A stretch of 64,000 nucleotides of DNA from Onchocerca volvulus (Eukaryota > Nematoda > Chromadorea > Rhabditida > Onchocercidae), in contig HG738136.1 of NCBI GenBank assembly GCA_000499405.2, positions 979,274-1,043,273 of the forward strand, given 5' to 3'. Made by a program: the position numbers and the translations under genes. Under the pieces are notes generated by a model. It was not told the DNA's origin. It ran no database searches and worked only from the letters and a program-made list of their open reading frames with translations. Positions 1 to 15,100 of this stretch are shown here, in pieces (the first letter of the stretch is position 1; each line of letters starts with the position of its first letter).

Positions 1-3000
1 GCTCGGCAATAAATTTGAGGATAGATAGATTGATTATTTCATGGAAAAAAACTAACCTTAAATTCAGCTTCGTCATCTTTGCTTGCTTTATCGATTATTA
101 ATTGATATTTATTATCTCCAACTTTCTTCGTTTCAACATTTTTAGCTTCAGCGCCATTTTTATACCTGAAAAGTTTCCAATTATTTCGCTTTTACAAAGA
201 GACAATACTTTAGATTTTCAAATTTCAAACTACTTCATACTTTCAAATTATTGAACAATGTATAAAAAGGAAGAGAATTCATCCACATAAAATAGGATTT
301 TAAAAAAATTTAAGAAATTGCAATTCATTTAAATTTAATTTTTTTTCTTTTTATAATTTTTAATAACATTCCAAAAAATCATGTTTAATTTTACCAACCA
401 TTTGACTTGTTTAATTGGTCCTTTAGTTTCCACTTCAAATGTCACTTTGTCACCAACTTGAGCTGTTACAGGCTTCAAACCACTAACAATTTCTGGTTTC
501 TCTGAAATTTTATATATTTTTTTTTTTTTTGAAATTTTAATTATATCTATTTTTTCTGAAATTTTATTTATATGGACTTATTTGAAATTTTATTTGTATA
601 TAATTTTAGAGAAAAACATAGAAGCAAAATTTAATATACATATTTCTCAAAAGTTTTATTTACATATATTTTCCGGAAATTTTACTTATAATCATTCCTA
701 TGATTATTTTATATTGATAATTAATCATTAATTATGGTTACCTGGTTTTAGCGAAATTTTTGCTTTGGATTCAACTGTTCCAGCATCATTAGTTACCTGC
801 ACGGTATATTGACCTGTATCATCATCTTTGATTTCATCTATCACCAATTGATATTTTCCATTACCAAGATCTTTTGCTTTCATTAATTTATCATCTATCG
901 GTAAACCATCTTTCAACCATTTGATCTGTTTTGGTGTACCATCCAATTCGACCTGAAAATTCAAATTTAGACATAAAATATTCTGCTCGAAATACACATA
1001 AAATGTTATGAACAATTTATTGATGCAAAACAATATTAATTTAACTCAAATTATTTGATCTTTTTGCAATTCTTATTGCAAGATGAATTATTCTAATTTA
1101 GAATTCCAAAATGCAATTTTAAATTTTAGTCCCTTAATTTATTGTAAAATGGCTTTTATATTCTATTCAAATACAAGATGAAAAAACCACCTACCTCAAG
1201 GACAAGTTTAGATCCTTTCGGTACACTTTGATCTTCAAGACCTTTCCGAAACGTTGGTACCACGTCTTTTTTGAATACAGTTACTGTACAAGATGATTCA
1301 ACAGTTTCGGTATCAGTTGATAAGACTACACGATAAATACCTTCATCTGAACTTTCTGCTTTTTCAGTTTCCAAGCTATATTCATGTTCCGTAATTGTCT
1401 CCAATTTGGTCCGACTAAAATCAGTTTTATTATTTCATAATCTTTATTAGTTTAATTTAGAATAGTTTTTATAATATTTTGATCTTTCTAAGATTTTCTA
1501 AGGTCAAAACATTATACCTTTTTAAGGTCCAAATATTATAAAAATCATTCTAAATTCAGTAAATTTTCTTAAAGATTATTAGTTCGTTAAATTGAAACGA
1601 AGAAATCCAAAATCAATTCTGTCAAATTTTCGATTTTGAATCATTTGATTTCAAGTATTACTCATTTCATTTCCTTAATTCTTGTTGTCCTATTATCAAT
1701 TCTTCTATTATCTATTATAATTAGATTCTCAGGTTTTTGTATCGAAAAATTCATCCATACTTGTTTGTTTTAATTTCATCTTTCCCACGGTACCATTTTA
1801 CTGTTTTTGGTTTTCCTTCAACTTCGACAAACAATCGAATTTTAGATCCAATTTCCACTTTTATGTCAGTCAAGCCTTTCTTCAATTTTAATGTTTCCAA
1901 TGCTAAAATATTTCAATATTAAAAGAATTTGAATTATGCCATCTTTAATCATTTAGTTTTAATTTTTAATTTTTCATTTTTAATTTTAATTATATCAATA
2001 TATATCATTTTTTATAGTGTTTATTTCATGAAATTTTAATTCTGATAAAAGGCGTTTACGCATTATCATATCTATAAATCTTAACGTAAAAATTAGAAAA
2101 ATCAAAATTCATCGTATTTATTCAAAATATTTTACCATTAACAGTTAGTGGAGCTTTCGAACTGATTGATCCGGCATTATTTGTCGCTTCACATCGATAA
2201 TTACCTTGATCTTCAACTTTAACTGAATCAATCAGTAAACGATTTGTACCATCCGGTAAGCTTTCGATCCGGATATGTTCATTGGGTTTTATTTCTTCAC
2301 CATCTTTAAACCATTTTACCTCTGGTACAGGAACACCAACTACTCTAAAATTAAAATAATATATCAAGAATAATGTACTAATGGTACTTAAAATTTATTT
2401 AATTTTTCACTATTATGAATTTTTCATTTTAAAATTGGAAAATCGTTCTCAAACATTTCAAAATTTTTGCAAAATTTAATTGGCGGGAAAGTTTATAAAA
2501 TAAATTTTTGAATGAAATTTACCGGCATTCGAAAGCGATTTGCTCTCCTTCATTAGCTTGTATTGCTTTTAATTCTTGCGCAAATTCTGGTGCATTTTCA
2601 CTTTCCAACGGTTCTTCAAAATATCATATCGATGTCATATATATTTCAGGTTAATAGGATATATTTTAGAAATTTTAGAAATTTAAAAAAAAAATTTTGA
2701 AACTATGAATTTAATAGATTTCCTAAAAAAATTTTCCGCAATAGGCAATTGAAAAAACCAGAAACCTTGAACGGTAAGTGTAACATCACTCCATACATCA
2801 CCGTATTTATTACTTGCGATACACCGATATTCTCCCGCATCTTCAACAACCGCTTTTTTCACGATAAATCGTTGAGTACCATCGGGAAGATTTTCCATTT
2901 TGATATTTGAATCTTCTTTCAACATATTTTCACCTTTGAACCACTTAATTTCTGGTTTAGGTTCACCTGTAATCTTACCCTCCAATATTGCTGTTTCACC

Positions 3001-6000
3001 AACAAAGACCTGAAATAAAGGTACATAACTAAGGGGATGAATAGAATATAGATAATTTCAGGTTTCATTTTTCAGGTTAGCAAAAATTCTTGCAATTGAT
3101 CGATTAGCGCGATGAAATATGAAATTTTGTTTAGTTTAACTTTTCCGCTCGAATTTCTTTTACATTTTTTTTAAAGTTTAAAACTTTTTCTCGATCAACT
3201 CTACAACTTTACTTCCATATTTATTCATTCATAACTTCCACATAATGCATATTAAACTTACGGTAACAGGTTTGATAGGTTCAGTAAAATCAGGTGCTTC
3301 GCCTTCTTTCGGTAATTCCGATTCGGTTACAATCTGAATCGGTCCGGCAGTCCATGCAGCACCATGTTTGTTAACTGCATCACATCGATATTCACCACTA
3401 TCCTCTTTTTTAGCATTTTTGATTTTCAGTAAAATAGTACCATCTTCACGATATTCGGTAATTATGCGATCATTTTGTTCCAACTTTAAAAAAAAGAAAA
3501 CGTGATTTCTCTTGGATATTCAGCGAAATTTTCAAATCTAACTTCAAATAGGTTGAAATTTATTTCTTTAAAATCAAAAAGTCATTTGCTTCAAATCGAT
3601 TCTTTATTTCTCCTTCATTAATTAAATTATATTATTTGCGACTATAAATTACATTTCTCATGGATATCTTTTCAATCTTACGACTGACTTAAAATTTTTG
3701 ACTTAAAAGTGACTTAAAATTTGTATTCTTAAAATTCACTTCTGTCATGTACTTTTACCATACTTTTTGCTGAATTTTTCAAAATATATTAAACAATTAG
3801 ATAACTTCTAATTGTTATGGTACTTATTTTATGGTACTTTTTATGTTCATTTCAAACTATGAAAAGCCACCTTAACGCCATCTTTCAGCCAGGATATCGT
3901 CGGTCTTGGTAGACCCTTCAATTTGCATTGAATGACAGCTTCAGAATTTTCCGTTACCGTACAAGATTTCAGAAGTTCGATAAACTTTGGTGGTCCTTCA
4001 TCTTCCACTGTTTCTTTTGTTGCTTCTGAAATTAAATTGCAATTAAAATTTAAGTAAATAAATAAATTGCAGTTTAAAAAATATTTAAGCAAAGCTTCAA
4101 AAATTAACAGCGTAAAAGTTAGCGTAAAAGCGGAATTGTTTGAAGATGAAATGTAATTAGTAGAGGATTGATCGATAAGCTGGAAAAAAATTCTTAATTT
4201 GTCCTAAAATTCAATTTAATATAAATTTTTTAAGCAAGATCTCATTGGAATGTAATTAGTAAAGGATTGATCGATAAGCTAGAAGAAATATTTTTAAGCA
4301 AGATCTCATTGGGATTTATTAGCATTTAATCATTAATTAAGCATTATTAGCATTTAATCATTAATTAAGCTCGAAGTTTAAAAAAAAAATTTTAGAGCAT
4401 GCTTGAATCCAATTCTATCAGAAACTTTCAAGTATTGCTTCATAATTTGAAATTTATTTCTTTCAACAGTATTCTTAAAAATTTCACTAATAAAAAATTG
4501 AAAATCAAAGATTAGATCAATTTAAATCGTGCTAACGGATCAATAGCACTATTTTATTATTAGGTACAATTGGAAGCAGTACTTAAAACGCTTTATGGTA
4601 GATAATTGGAGTTTAATTTGGGTCAGAACCTAAAATAGTCAGTTTTCCTTCGGTCCATACGGATGAATCACCAATCGAAGCGGTACAACGATAAATTCCA
4701 ACATCATCGGCGGTTACTTTTGAAATTTTTAATTTCTGAGTACCATCAACAAGTTGCTCAATGGTAACACGTTGTGCTGGTACTTCCGATCCATCTTTGG
4801 ACCATTGTATTTGAACATCATCTTTGGTAACATTCAAGGTACATGACAATTCTGCTTCTGAATTAACAGCTGTGACAACATCATTCAACGGTTGAATGAA
4901 GCCAATTAAAGCAGATTCATCTTCCACCATTTCCATATCTTCGGTTGCAAAATTAAGCTTTGCAGCGGTTGCAGCTTTTCCAGATTTATTCATTGCTTCA
5001 CACCGATAAACACCAACATCTTCTTTGGTAGCATTTTCAATTGTTAATTTTATGATACCATTTTCAAGTTTTTCCACAATCATATGTTCGTTTGATTCGA
5101 TTGGCTTATCACCTAGGTACCATCGAATATCAGCTCCTGAATTTACATTCACTCGACATGTTATGCTAACCGTTTCACCTTCTTTAGCGGTATGTGTTTC
5201 CAATGGTTCGATAAAAATTGGTTTAACTTCTTCCTCTCGCATCTTTTCAAAACCATATTTTGGATAATTAATTTTTCCAATAGTTTGAGCGGTACCAATT
5301 TGATTGGTAGCAACACATGTATAGGTACCAAAATCTTCCTTATTTACACTAGCAATTATTAACATTTGTTTTCCATTTTCATCATCCTTTTTGAAGAAAT
5401 GAGTATTATCGATGTGTATTTCAACACCATTTCTTAGCCAAGTTACCTCTGGTGTTGGTTTACCAACAACGGTACATATGAGTTCGGCTTTTTCACCTTC
5501 TTGTATTTCTAATTCACCAATTTCATCTGTAAATAATGGTGGTGACAATTCCGAAATAACGGCAAATTTAGCTTCGGTTTCCTCGGTTCCAGCCAGATTG
5601 GCCGCTTTGCAAGAATAAGTGCCAATATCTTCCAATCGAGCTTCTTTAATTGTCAACGTATGGTGTCCTTGTTCATCCTTCTTTGATATGATATGCTCAT
5701 TATCAATATTTATCGGGACTCCATCTTTGAACCATGTTACCTCAGGTGTCGGTTTTCCAACAACCGTAACCGAAAGTTGTGCTGTTTCACTTTCTTGCAC
5801 CGAGATCTCTTGAAGACCTTCAGTGAATTTCGGAACCTCAACAGATTCTTCAACTGCGAATTTCGCTTTGGTTTCTTCGGTACCAGCTAAATTGACTGCT
5901 TTGCAAGAATAAGTACCAATATCCTCCAATTGAGCTTCTTTAATTGTCAGTGTATGGTGTCCTTGTTCATCTTTCTTTGATATAATATGCTTATTATCAA

Positions 6001-9000
6001 TATTTATCGGAACTCCATCTTTGAACCATGTTACCTCAGGTGTCGGTTTTCCAACAACCGTAACCGAAAGTTGTGCTGTTTCACTTTCTTGCACCGAGAT
6101 CTCTTGAAGACCTTCAATGAATTTCGGAACCTCAATAGATTCTTCAACCGCGAATTTCGCCTTGGTTTCTTCGGTACCAGCTACATTGACCGCTTTGCAA
6201 GAATAAGTACCAATATCCTCCAATTGAGCTTCTTTAATTGTCAACGTATGGTGTCCTTGTTCATTTTTCTTTGATATAATATGCTCATTATCAATATTTA
6301 TCGGAACTCCATCTTTGAACCATAATACCTCAGGTGTCGGTTTCCCAAATACTGTTACTGACAATTCAGCAGTTTCATCTTGCAATACCGATAATTCCTT
6401 CAAACCTTCTAAAAACTGAGGCATTTCATTTTCTTGTTCTACCGCAAATAAAGTTTTACTTTCCGCCTCACCAACTTTATTGCTAGCTTTGCATGAGTAA
6501 ACACCAGCATCTTCTAATTTAGCCTGCTTGATTAGCAGAATATGATGACCACTTTCATCCTGTTTGGTTGCATAGTGGACATTATCGATATTTACAGGTA
6601 CTCCATCTTTGGACCAACAAACCTCTGGTGTTGGTTTTCCTGTTACTGTTATTGCAAGTTCAGCCGTTTCAACTTCTTTTATCGTAATTTCCGATAACTG
6701 TTGAATGAATTTAGGTGCTTCTAGAACTTCTAGTACCACAAATTCTGCTTTACTTTCTTCAACACCTGCCTTATTAGACGCTTTACATGAATAAACACCA
6801 GCATCTGCTAACTGACTTTGCTTAATGGTTAAAATATGTTGATTTGTTTCGGTTTCTCGAATAAATATTCGTTCACTATCGATTTGCACCGGTGTACCAT
6901 CTTTACACCATTGTATCTCCGGTGTAGGTATTCCAGTTACAGTTACCTTCATTTCGGTAGTTTCTAGTTCATGAACTTCAATATCGGTTAGTTTCTCTGT
7001 AAATTGCGGAGGTACGGCAATAGATTCTACGGTAACATTGGCATTTGATACTTCTTTACCTTCAGAATTGATTAATTCAATTCGATAGCTTCCAGATTCT
7101 TCTTTTTTTGCATTTTTGATGATTAATGTAGATTGACTTTCTTCAATTTTTATTGTAATTTTTCCTTTTTCTTCTACAATTTCCTTGTTATCTTTGAACC
7201 ATTTGATGTCTGGTTGTGGAATACCAGAAAATTTTACTTCCATAACAATTTCATCACCTTCAGTAACTTTACGACTTTTCAGTACTTCGATGAATTCCGG
7301 TTTTCGATTCACTTCTTTCTGTTTAATTTCCGCTTCTGAATCTGCCATACCAACAGCATTGATTGCAACAGCATGATACTTTTGAAAGTCAGATTTTTCC
7401 GTTTTTTCAATCAATAATCTCCAGTGTACATTAGTAATGTCATGTTCAATGGTAAAATGAGAATCTGAAGTAATTCGAGTAGATTCCCTAAAGAATTGTA
7501 CTGTTGGTTGCGGTGATCCTTTAACGGAACAATCCAAAATTACTTTCTCACCTATACTTACTTCTTTAGAAGTGATGTGACGTGTAAATTGTGGCGCTTC
7601 AGCTGAAAACAAAAGGAAAAAAGAAATCTGGAAAAGATTATCAGATGCTGAAAAGCCCAAGGAAACAAAAATAATTGTCAAATAAAAAACTGTAAAAATT
7701 AGGCTTATAATTTATAGCATAAAAATTCTATTTTCTTACTTTTAAAACTAAGCGCCTAAATTCTAAATGAAATTCTACGTTCGCAATCCAATTTAGCAGA
7801 TATTTTTTTTTTAAAATCATTTTGTAATTTTGATATTCAATTTCAATGCTTCAATCTAAAAAAATTACATTACTTATAATCGAAATATTTTGTGCGAAAG
7901 AAATGAAAAGGGAATAGAGAACGCAAAAGAAGTCTAATTTGATTTGAACTACAGAAAGTACTAAAGGTCACGCTGTGACCTTCTATAATTGCCATTATTA
8001 CTAATCAAATTTATAAACTTACCCATTACAGCAAGATTTGCTTTGGATTCTGCTTTGCCTTCAATATTTTCAGCCAAACATTTATACTGTCCTCGATCAT
8101 CAATAGTAGCCGAAACAATAACTAACCGCTGGACATTGCCATCCGATTCAATGATCGTCTTATTGGCTTCCTCAACTATTGGAGTCTGAAAAAATTATGG
8201 AAGTTTTGAGTTTGCTTTCCACGAATTTACACATTTCTTGGCCATTTTATGATGATTCTGTCCATCAATAAATCAATTTTTATAAAATTTTTGCAAAATT
8301 CAATCATTTCATCTTTATCTTTATCTTTTAACACACATAATAAGCACCTTTTCATGGAACCATGAAATGATTGGTTGTGGTTCACCGATTACTTTACATT
8401 CGAAAATAACTTTTTCCGCTTCTTTGCATGTTTTATCTTGTAATGCGACAACAAATTCTGGTACAGACGTTTCCGGTTTCATAAGTACTTCTGAAGCAAA
8501 AATAAAAATAAATAAATAAAATCTATTTTTTACGATTTTTCGACGTGACTTTTTGCGTTTGTATGAAATTTTCGACTAATTTTTTTTCTTACTTTTAAAA
8601 AAGCAAAAATTATAAGCTTTTTTTTCTTTTTCATAAAATTTCGTAAAAAGAAGGATAGTTTAAATTTTTCAAAATTCAAATGATGAATTTCAAAAATTTT
8701 TAAATCATATTCAATCATTTCATATTGCTCGAAGGATTTCAATGTAACTTACCGATTACATTTAATGTTGCTTCACAAGAATCTCTGCCAGCAACATTTT
8801 CAACAATAACGGTGTATTTTCCGGCATCTTCCGGTTCAACACTATCAATGATCAATTCACTGGTCACAAAACCTTCGATCGTTCGAGTTTGCACACGAAT
8901 TCTTGCGATTAGTTCGATTTCACGTCCATCTTTCAACCTAAATAATAAATTGCTTGAAAAGTCTTCAGAAAATACGATAGAAGAGTCAACAAATTGATTC

Positions 9001-9125
9001 AGAATACTAAAATTCATTCTTCAAAAAAAAAAAAAGAAAAAATCCATTCTTCGCAATTTTTTGATGTGATTTTTGCGCTACATGAAACTCTTGACTAACT
9101 TTTAGCAAAGCAAAAATTATAAATT

Positions 9126-9156
<31 letters not shown>

Positions 9157-12100
9157 ACTCCGAAAGAATCAGAATTTCATTTCAACAAATTTTTGACACA
9201 AAAAATTGAATTTGAAAATTCGATTACACTTCACCTCAACATCATGTAACTTAGAATCTGAAAATTTACCATTTGCAACAAACGCCTTTAGTATCTGGAA
9301 CAACGCATTCGAAGATCGCTTGATGTCCACGTGCTGCTCGAGTATCCTTAATTTTGGTAATAAATTTCGGTGCCATAATAGGTGTTGGTGTACGTTGCAT
9401 TTCTTCAATGGAATCTGCTTCTGTACCTGAATATAATTTTACTTAAATGAAATACGTGAAAAAATATGCAAAAATGAAAATTAGAGAAAATCATTTGTAC
9501 TTTCAAAAATGCCACCTAAAAAGTTTGAAATTATAAAGATGAATTTTAAGAATTATTTGAATTTACATACCAAGTTCTGTACCTTCCTCAAAATTGAGCA
9601 CTTCATCAGCCATTGCTTCAGATTCCGTCTGTGATTCCGAGAACATATCCGAAGTGTACGGCTAAAATTGTTTTATTATGAAAAATTTAATAAATTAAGA
9701 CTTAATTTTCAAATTCGATGCTAACCAACTTGATAATTTCCAAAATTGGAATACAAAAAAAAAGAAAAAAAAAACTGCAAATTGGATATTTTGAAATATC
9801 AAAATTTATAAAATTTGTCTAAATTGAAATTTTCGCAATTTCAAGTTTCAGAATCGATTATTAATTTCAAAATTATTAATAATTTCAGAATTACTTACTC
9901 CCATGCTAGCTGTACAGGATACTTCACCAGCATCATTTTCAGCTTTACAAATAATTTCACCGGTATGCTTATTCGGATTAAAATTTTTAATCACCAATGT
10001 AGATGTATTATCATCCGTAACAATGCTAATTTCATCACTATTTTTCACCTCTTCATTGTTGATATACCATGTAAGATTGGGCTTTGGATCACCCGTAAAA
10101 ACGACCTGAAATTTTGAGTTTTACTTTTAATTTGAAAAAAATTTTTGAAAAAATTTCAAAAAATTATTGAATGTTTATTGAAGAATAAAAAGCTCAAATA
10201 GTAATATATGAAAATTTATTTCAAATTTAGTTTAAAATGGAATATATTATTTTAACATTACAAACATTATAATTCATCCCTATTTTTTGCTTTTAAGTTT
10301 TTTTAAAAAGAAAAAAAAATTGAAACGTTGATAAAAACCACTGCATAGCATATTTAATTTTGCCAAAAAATTTTTTAGTAAGAGTTTTTTTATTTAAATT
10401 TTTAAAATAATTTAAAAATTTTTCAATGATTTTCTTAATTTCTTCATTCACAAGTTTACCTTGTGAGTGACCTGTGACCCTTGTCGTGCTCTCACATTAC
10501 TCAGCCATTCGATAAAATCTGGTGGTTCACCTCGGGGTAATACCAAAAGCGATGCTTCTGAGACTGCCTTACCGTACTCATTGATTGCCTCACATACAAC
10601 CTAATTTTGCAGAAAAAAAAAATGAATGATAACTTTGTCCGGCATTTTTTACGTGAAAAGCATTTTTTACGCGAAAAACACTTTTTACGTGATTTGAAAA
10701 CGAGTTTAAAGTGAAATTCTGAAAAAAAAAGTGTCGAAAATTTAGTGATTGAAGAGAATTGCTGCATAAACAACTATTATTTCAGCTTATTTTTCCTGAC
10801 AAAACAAAACTTTTCTGGATGAGATTTCCGAAAAAATTTGCCAAAAATTTCATAATAAAATAAAGAAAATTGCTGATAATACACTTACCTTTCCAGAATA
10901 ATCACACGTAATATCTCGGATCGTAACGGTATAAGTCCCTTTTTCTGCATGTATCTTGATATTTTGTGATTCTACCAATTTCTTTCCATTCACATACCTA
11001 AATTTTTTACATTAATTACAAATATTGCTTTTAAAAAATTAAAACCTAAATTTCAAATTTCAATTTTTTTCATTCTAGATGGTTTTTTTTTTTCTTCATT
11101 TCATTTTTTCTTGGAAGAATTTTTGAAATTGAATCAATTGGACGAAAATTGACTAAGATTTCAGAGAAATACTGAACTAACCATGAAACTTCTGGAGCTG
11201 GTTCACCCACTAATACAGCTTTCAATTTTAACGTATCACCTTCACGACATACAGCATCACAAAGTGAAGTTTCAAATTCTACCGGTACTGGTGTTAAAAC
11301 GGTAAGATTTCCTTGAGTTGATACCTCACCAGCTTTATTATATGCGGTACATTTAATGGTACCAGTCATATCTTTGGTACAACCATGAATTGTTAATGAA
11401 TGTACACCATTTACTTCTTTCATTTCTGTATCTTCAGTTGCTACCACAAGCTGTAAGTAAGGAGAGAATTGTTGTATTTTTGAATTTGAGAAATCAAATT
11501 AACAAAGATTAAATTAAATTTAAATTTTTTTTATTAGCTTTTAGCGATACTTCGATATTCTTTAGCTAAACAGATCGAATTTTTCCGTAAGTTTCTTTTA
11601 TTCAAGTAAAGTGAAAGTTAAAAAAAAAAAAAAAAAAGATTGTAGGAAGAAAAATTAGCTACAAGTTGTTACAAGATAAGTTTCCTATTTACTCGAAATT
11701 AATATTTAAGTAAAAAAATTGATCGATAATTAGATATCTAAATGTTATTAAAGATTCAAAAATAATACCTGATCATTGATGTACCATTTTGTGAATGGTA
11801 CCGGATCACCGGTGATAATTAGTTTAACATTTAATGATTCTCCTTCATTGACCGTAGTTGGTGGTATATCGGACAAGAAAGCTGGTTTTGCCAATGGCCG
11901 CTTTTTTGTTACTCCAATTGATGCCGAACAATCTATTTATTCAAATGAAAAAGTTTATTTTAACCTGATCGGAACTAAAAAAAAAAAAAAAAAAAACGAA
12001 AAAAACAAAAAATAATTTCAATAACTCAAAAATTTCAAATCAGAAGCAATCCTTCCTAAAATTTGTTTGTTGGTTACTGTTTTTCACTTCATATTTACAA

Positions 12101-15100
12101 TTGAAGCAACAGCAATAGCATACTAATTTTCCAAAAATGTAATTAAGTTTTCAATATATCATATTTTGTTTCATTTGCGAAATATCTTTTAATTCGAAAT
12201 CTTCAAAATCGCTTAGGCTAATTTTAAAGCTTTTAAAGCTTTTGAAATAGATCAAATGTCAAAGACTGAATGATCAAAACACAGCAAGTCGCAAATTGCA
12301 AATCGCAAAAACAACTTCCGATATTGTTATGAATTTTTGTTTGCCATTTGATTTTGACTTACATACCAGCTGATCCAAATTGATTTTCAGCTCGTATTAT
12401 AATCCGTGATTTATCATTTAATTCAGCAGAATCAATTTTCAATGTCAATGTTCCGTCATTTTCTTGGCTCAATTTGAAACGAGAATCTTCCAATGGTTTA
12501 CCATCTTTTAACCATGTTATTGTTGGAGCAGGTTTCACCTTAAATTCAATAAGCAATTGACACAAATGTAAGCTTCAATTTAGAAGCATCTAATTTAAAA
12601 ACATCCTTCTACGTATATTACTGTATCAAAGAATGTGATATGAAATATTGATTGTTTTGATTGAATGAAACTGATTGGATAAATAATTGCAATTATACAG
12701 TAATTAAGAGTAATAATGTAACCTGAGCAAGTTTAGCATCCATAATTAGTTCTTCTCCTTCAACCACCAACTTATCTTGAATATTCCTCTCGAAAAATGG
12801 AGCACTACCAGTAGGTTTAACCGCTAAAGTTGCTATTTGTTTTTTAGATCCCATACTATTTTTCGCTTCACATGAAATTTCACCACTTTGTTCCGGTAAA
12901 ACACCATTTAATACCAATGTATGCGTGCCATCTTCTTCGATAATTTCAATATTGCTAAAATTTGATTTCAAATTAAATAATTGAATTTAAATCAATATAT
13001 GCCAGCAGAAATCATATATCATTAGATCAACTATATAAATGTATTATTTAAACAAAAAAACTTTTATATTTCAATTAATTTATTTCAATTGTATCTAAAT
13101 TAAAATAACATCATTGTAGAAATTTAATTAACAACTACTTGTTTTCGTTTTAGTAAATGAAAAAAAAAAAAAAAGAGATGATAAATTCTGATCAATCAAA
13201 TTCGGATCAATCAAATATTTGATCAATTTTTTTTTTTTTTTCTGTAAAAAAAAATTTGAACATACCCGCCGGGTATAATTGGTTTACCGTTATGAAACCA
13301 GGCAACTTCCGGAGGCGGATAACCGGTAACTTTAACCGAGAAACTCACTGTTTCACCTTCATTTACCTGACGGCTTTTCATTTCGGATACGATACTTGGC
13401 GGTTCCGATTTTTTGTTAACAGTTAGCATAGCACTTGCTTCTACTTGACCTTGTGTATTTTCTGCTTTTAATGTAATCTAAATTAATAAATTAAATTCCT
13501 AACAGGTAGAATGAATGATCGATCATAATCAAATTCATTGTTGAAATCCACAAATTTTCTGGAACTTCTAAAATTTCCCGAATATTTTTGTCCCAAAAAA
13601 AAAAAAAAAGAAATATTTTCAAAATAATACCTTCTTTTCACTATCAGATAATTTTGCTTGAAAAATTTTGATCGATGTTTTTCCAGTGCTTTCATCAAAT
13701 TTAACGCCAATTTCATTGTTATTTTCCAATTTCTTTTCATCCATATACCAACTTACGGTTGGTGTCGGTTTTCCGGTAACAATAGCACTAAATTTGACGG
13801 TTTCATTTTCCTCAACTATATGATCTTGTGGTTGTCTTGTAATTTCCGGTTTGCAAGCTAATTGTTTCACTTCAACTGATGCATGTGATTCACTGGTACC
13901 ACAGGAATTCGTTGCTTTTACAACCAGTGTTCCGGTCATATCCGGTTTAGCTTCATTTATAGTTACGTGATATTTTCCTTCACCTGCAAACGTAGATTTT
14001 AAACTTTTATAAATTGATGATTAACAAGAATTTATGCAAAAATCTTCAATATATCAGATAATTTTGCTTTAAAAATCTCGATGAATTTCATTCCGGTGGT
14101 TTCATCGAATTTAATTTCATTTAACAAATTTAATTTTTAAGTGATAATTTAATTGTATCAAATAAAACGCAAAAATCTTCAATATTTCAGATGACAATAT
14201 TGATCTCAGAATTTACAAATCTTATTTTTTGATGTTTGATTTTTGATCAAATTATGCGATTTTTTTTTTTTGAAAATTAAATTTTACAGAAATATTTACA
14301 TACCATCGTCAATAATTTGTAAATTTTCATTGTTTGTTAATTCCTTGCCATTCAGGAACCATTTTACAGTAATCCCTTTGTATGGACGTTCAATTGCAAC
14401 ATCCCACCGTAATGGTTCACCTTCGTTCACGATACGATCAATCAAATGGGTCTTGAATACTGGCTTCATCAAATCTGGTTCAACCTGAGAGAAAATTAAA
14501 TTTTAAACTAAAAATATGAAAAATTAAAAATTTTAATTGTAAAATCGAGAAAATATTCCTTTTAAGTTAACTATATTAAATTCTAAAAGAAATCCAATTA
14601 AGTAATCTAGTTTTTATTTGATTCCAAACTTTACTATTCATTTAAATAATTCTATCTGATATTTTCGGAAAGTTCTCGAAAAAATGAAAATACGAACCTT
14701 CAAAACAACTTCCTTGCCTACCATACCGGCTGAATTTTCTGCAGTAACAACTATTTCACCGGCATGTTTCACGTTTGCTTTTTCAATTTTCAATGTATAA
14801 ACTTCTTCGAACGATTTAATTATGATATTTGCATCTGCTGTTGGTGACAATTCACGACCATTTAATGACCATTTTACTGTCGGTTTAGGCTTTCCGGTTA
14901 TTTCAACCCGGAATTCGGCTGCATCATTCTCCTTGATTGACAATGAATTCGGTCCTACAAAATTGCAATCATTCAAGGAACTAACAAAAAAAGTACAAAT
15001 AAGATAATAAAAAATTGTTAACCTCTTTTTGTTGTTCGTTTTTTATTCTTTCTTATTTTTTTCCTCCAATTTTTTTTTTTTTTTAATCCCTCAATTTTTT

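Noticed and set aside
5025..7376. Several plus-strand open frames opposite the large Ig exon
   Set aside because: They are antisense shadows of the Ig-coding frame, repeat with the same 294-bp period, and have no family resemblance of their own.
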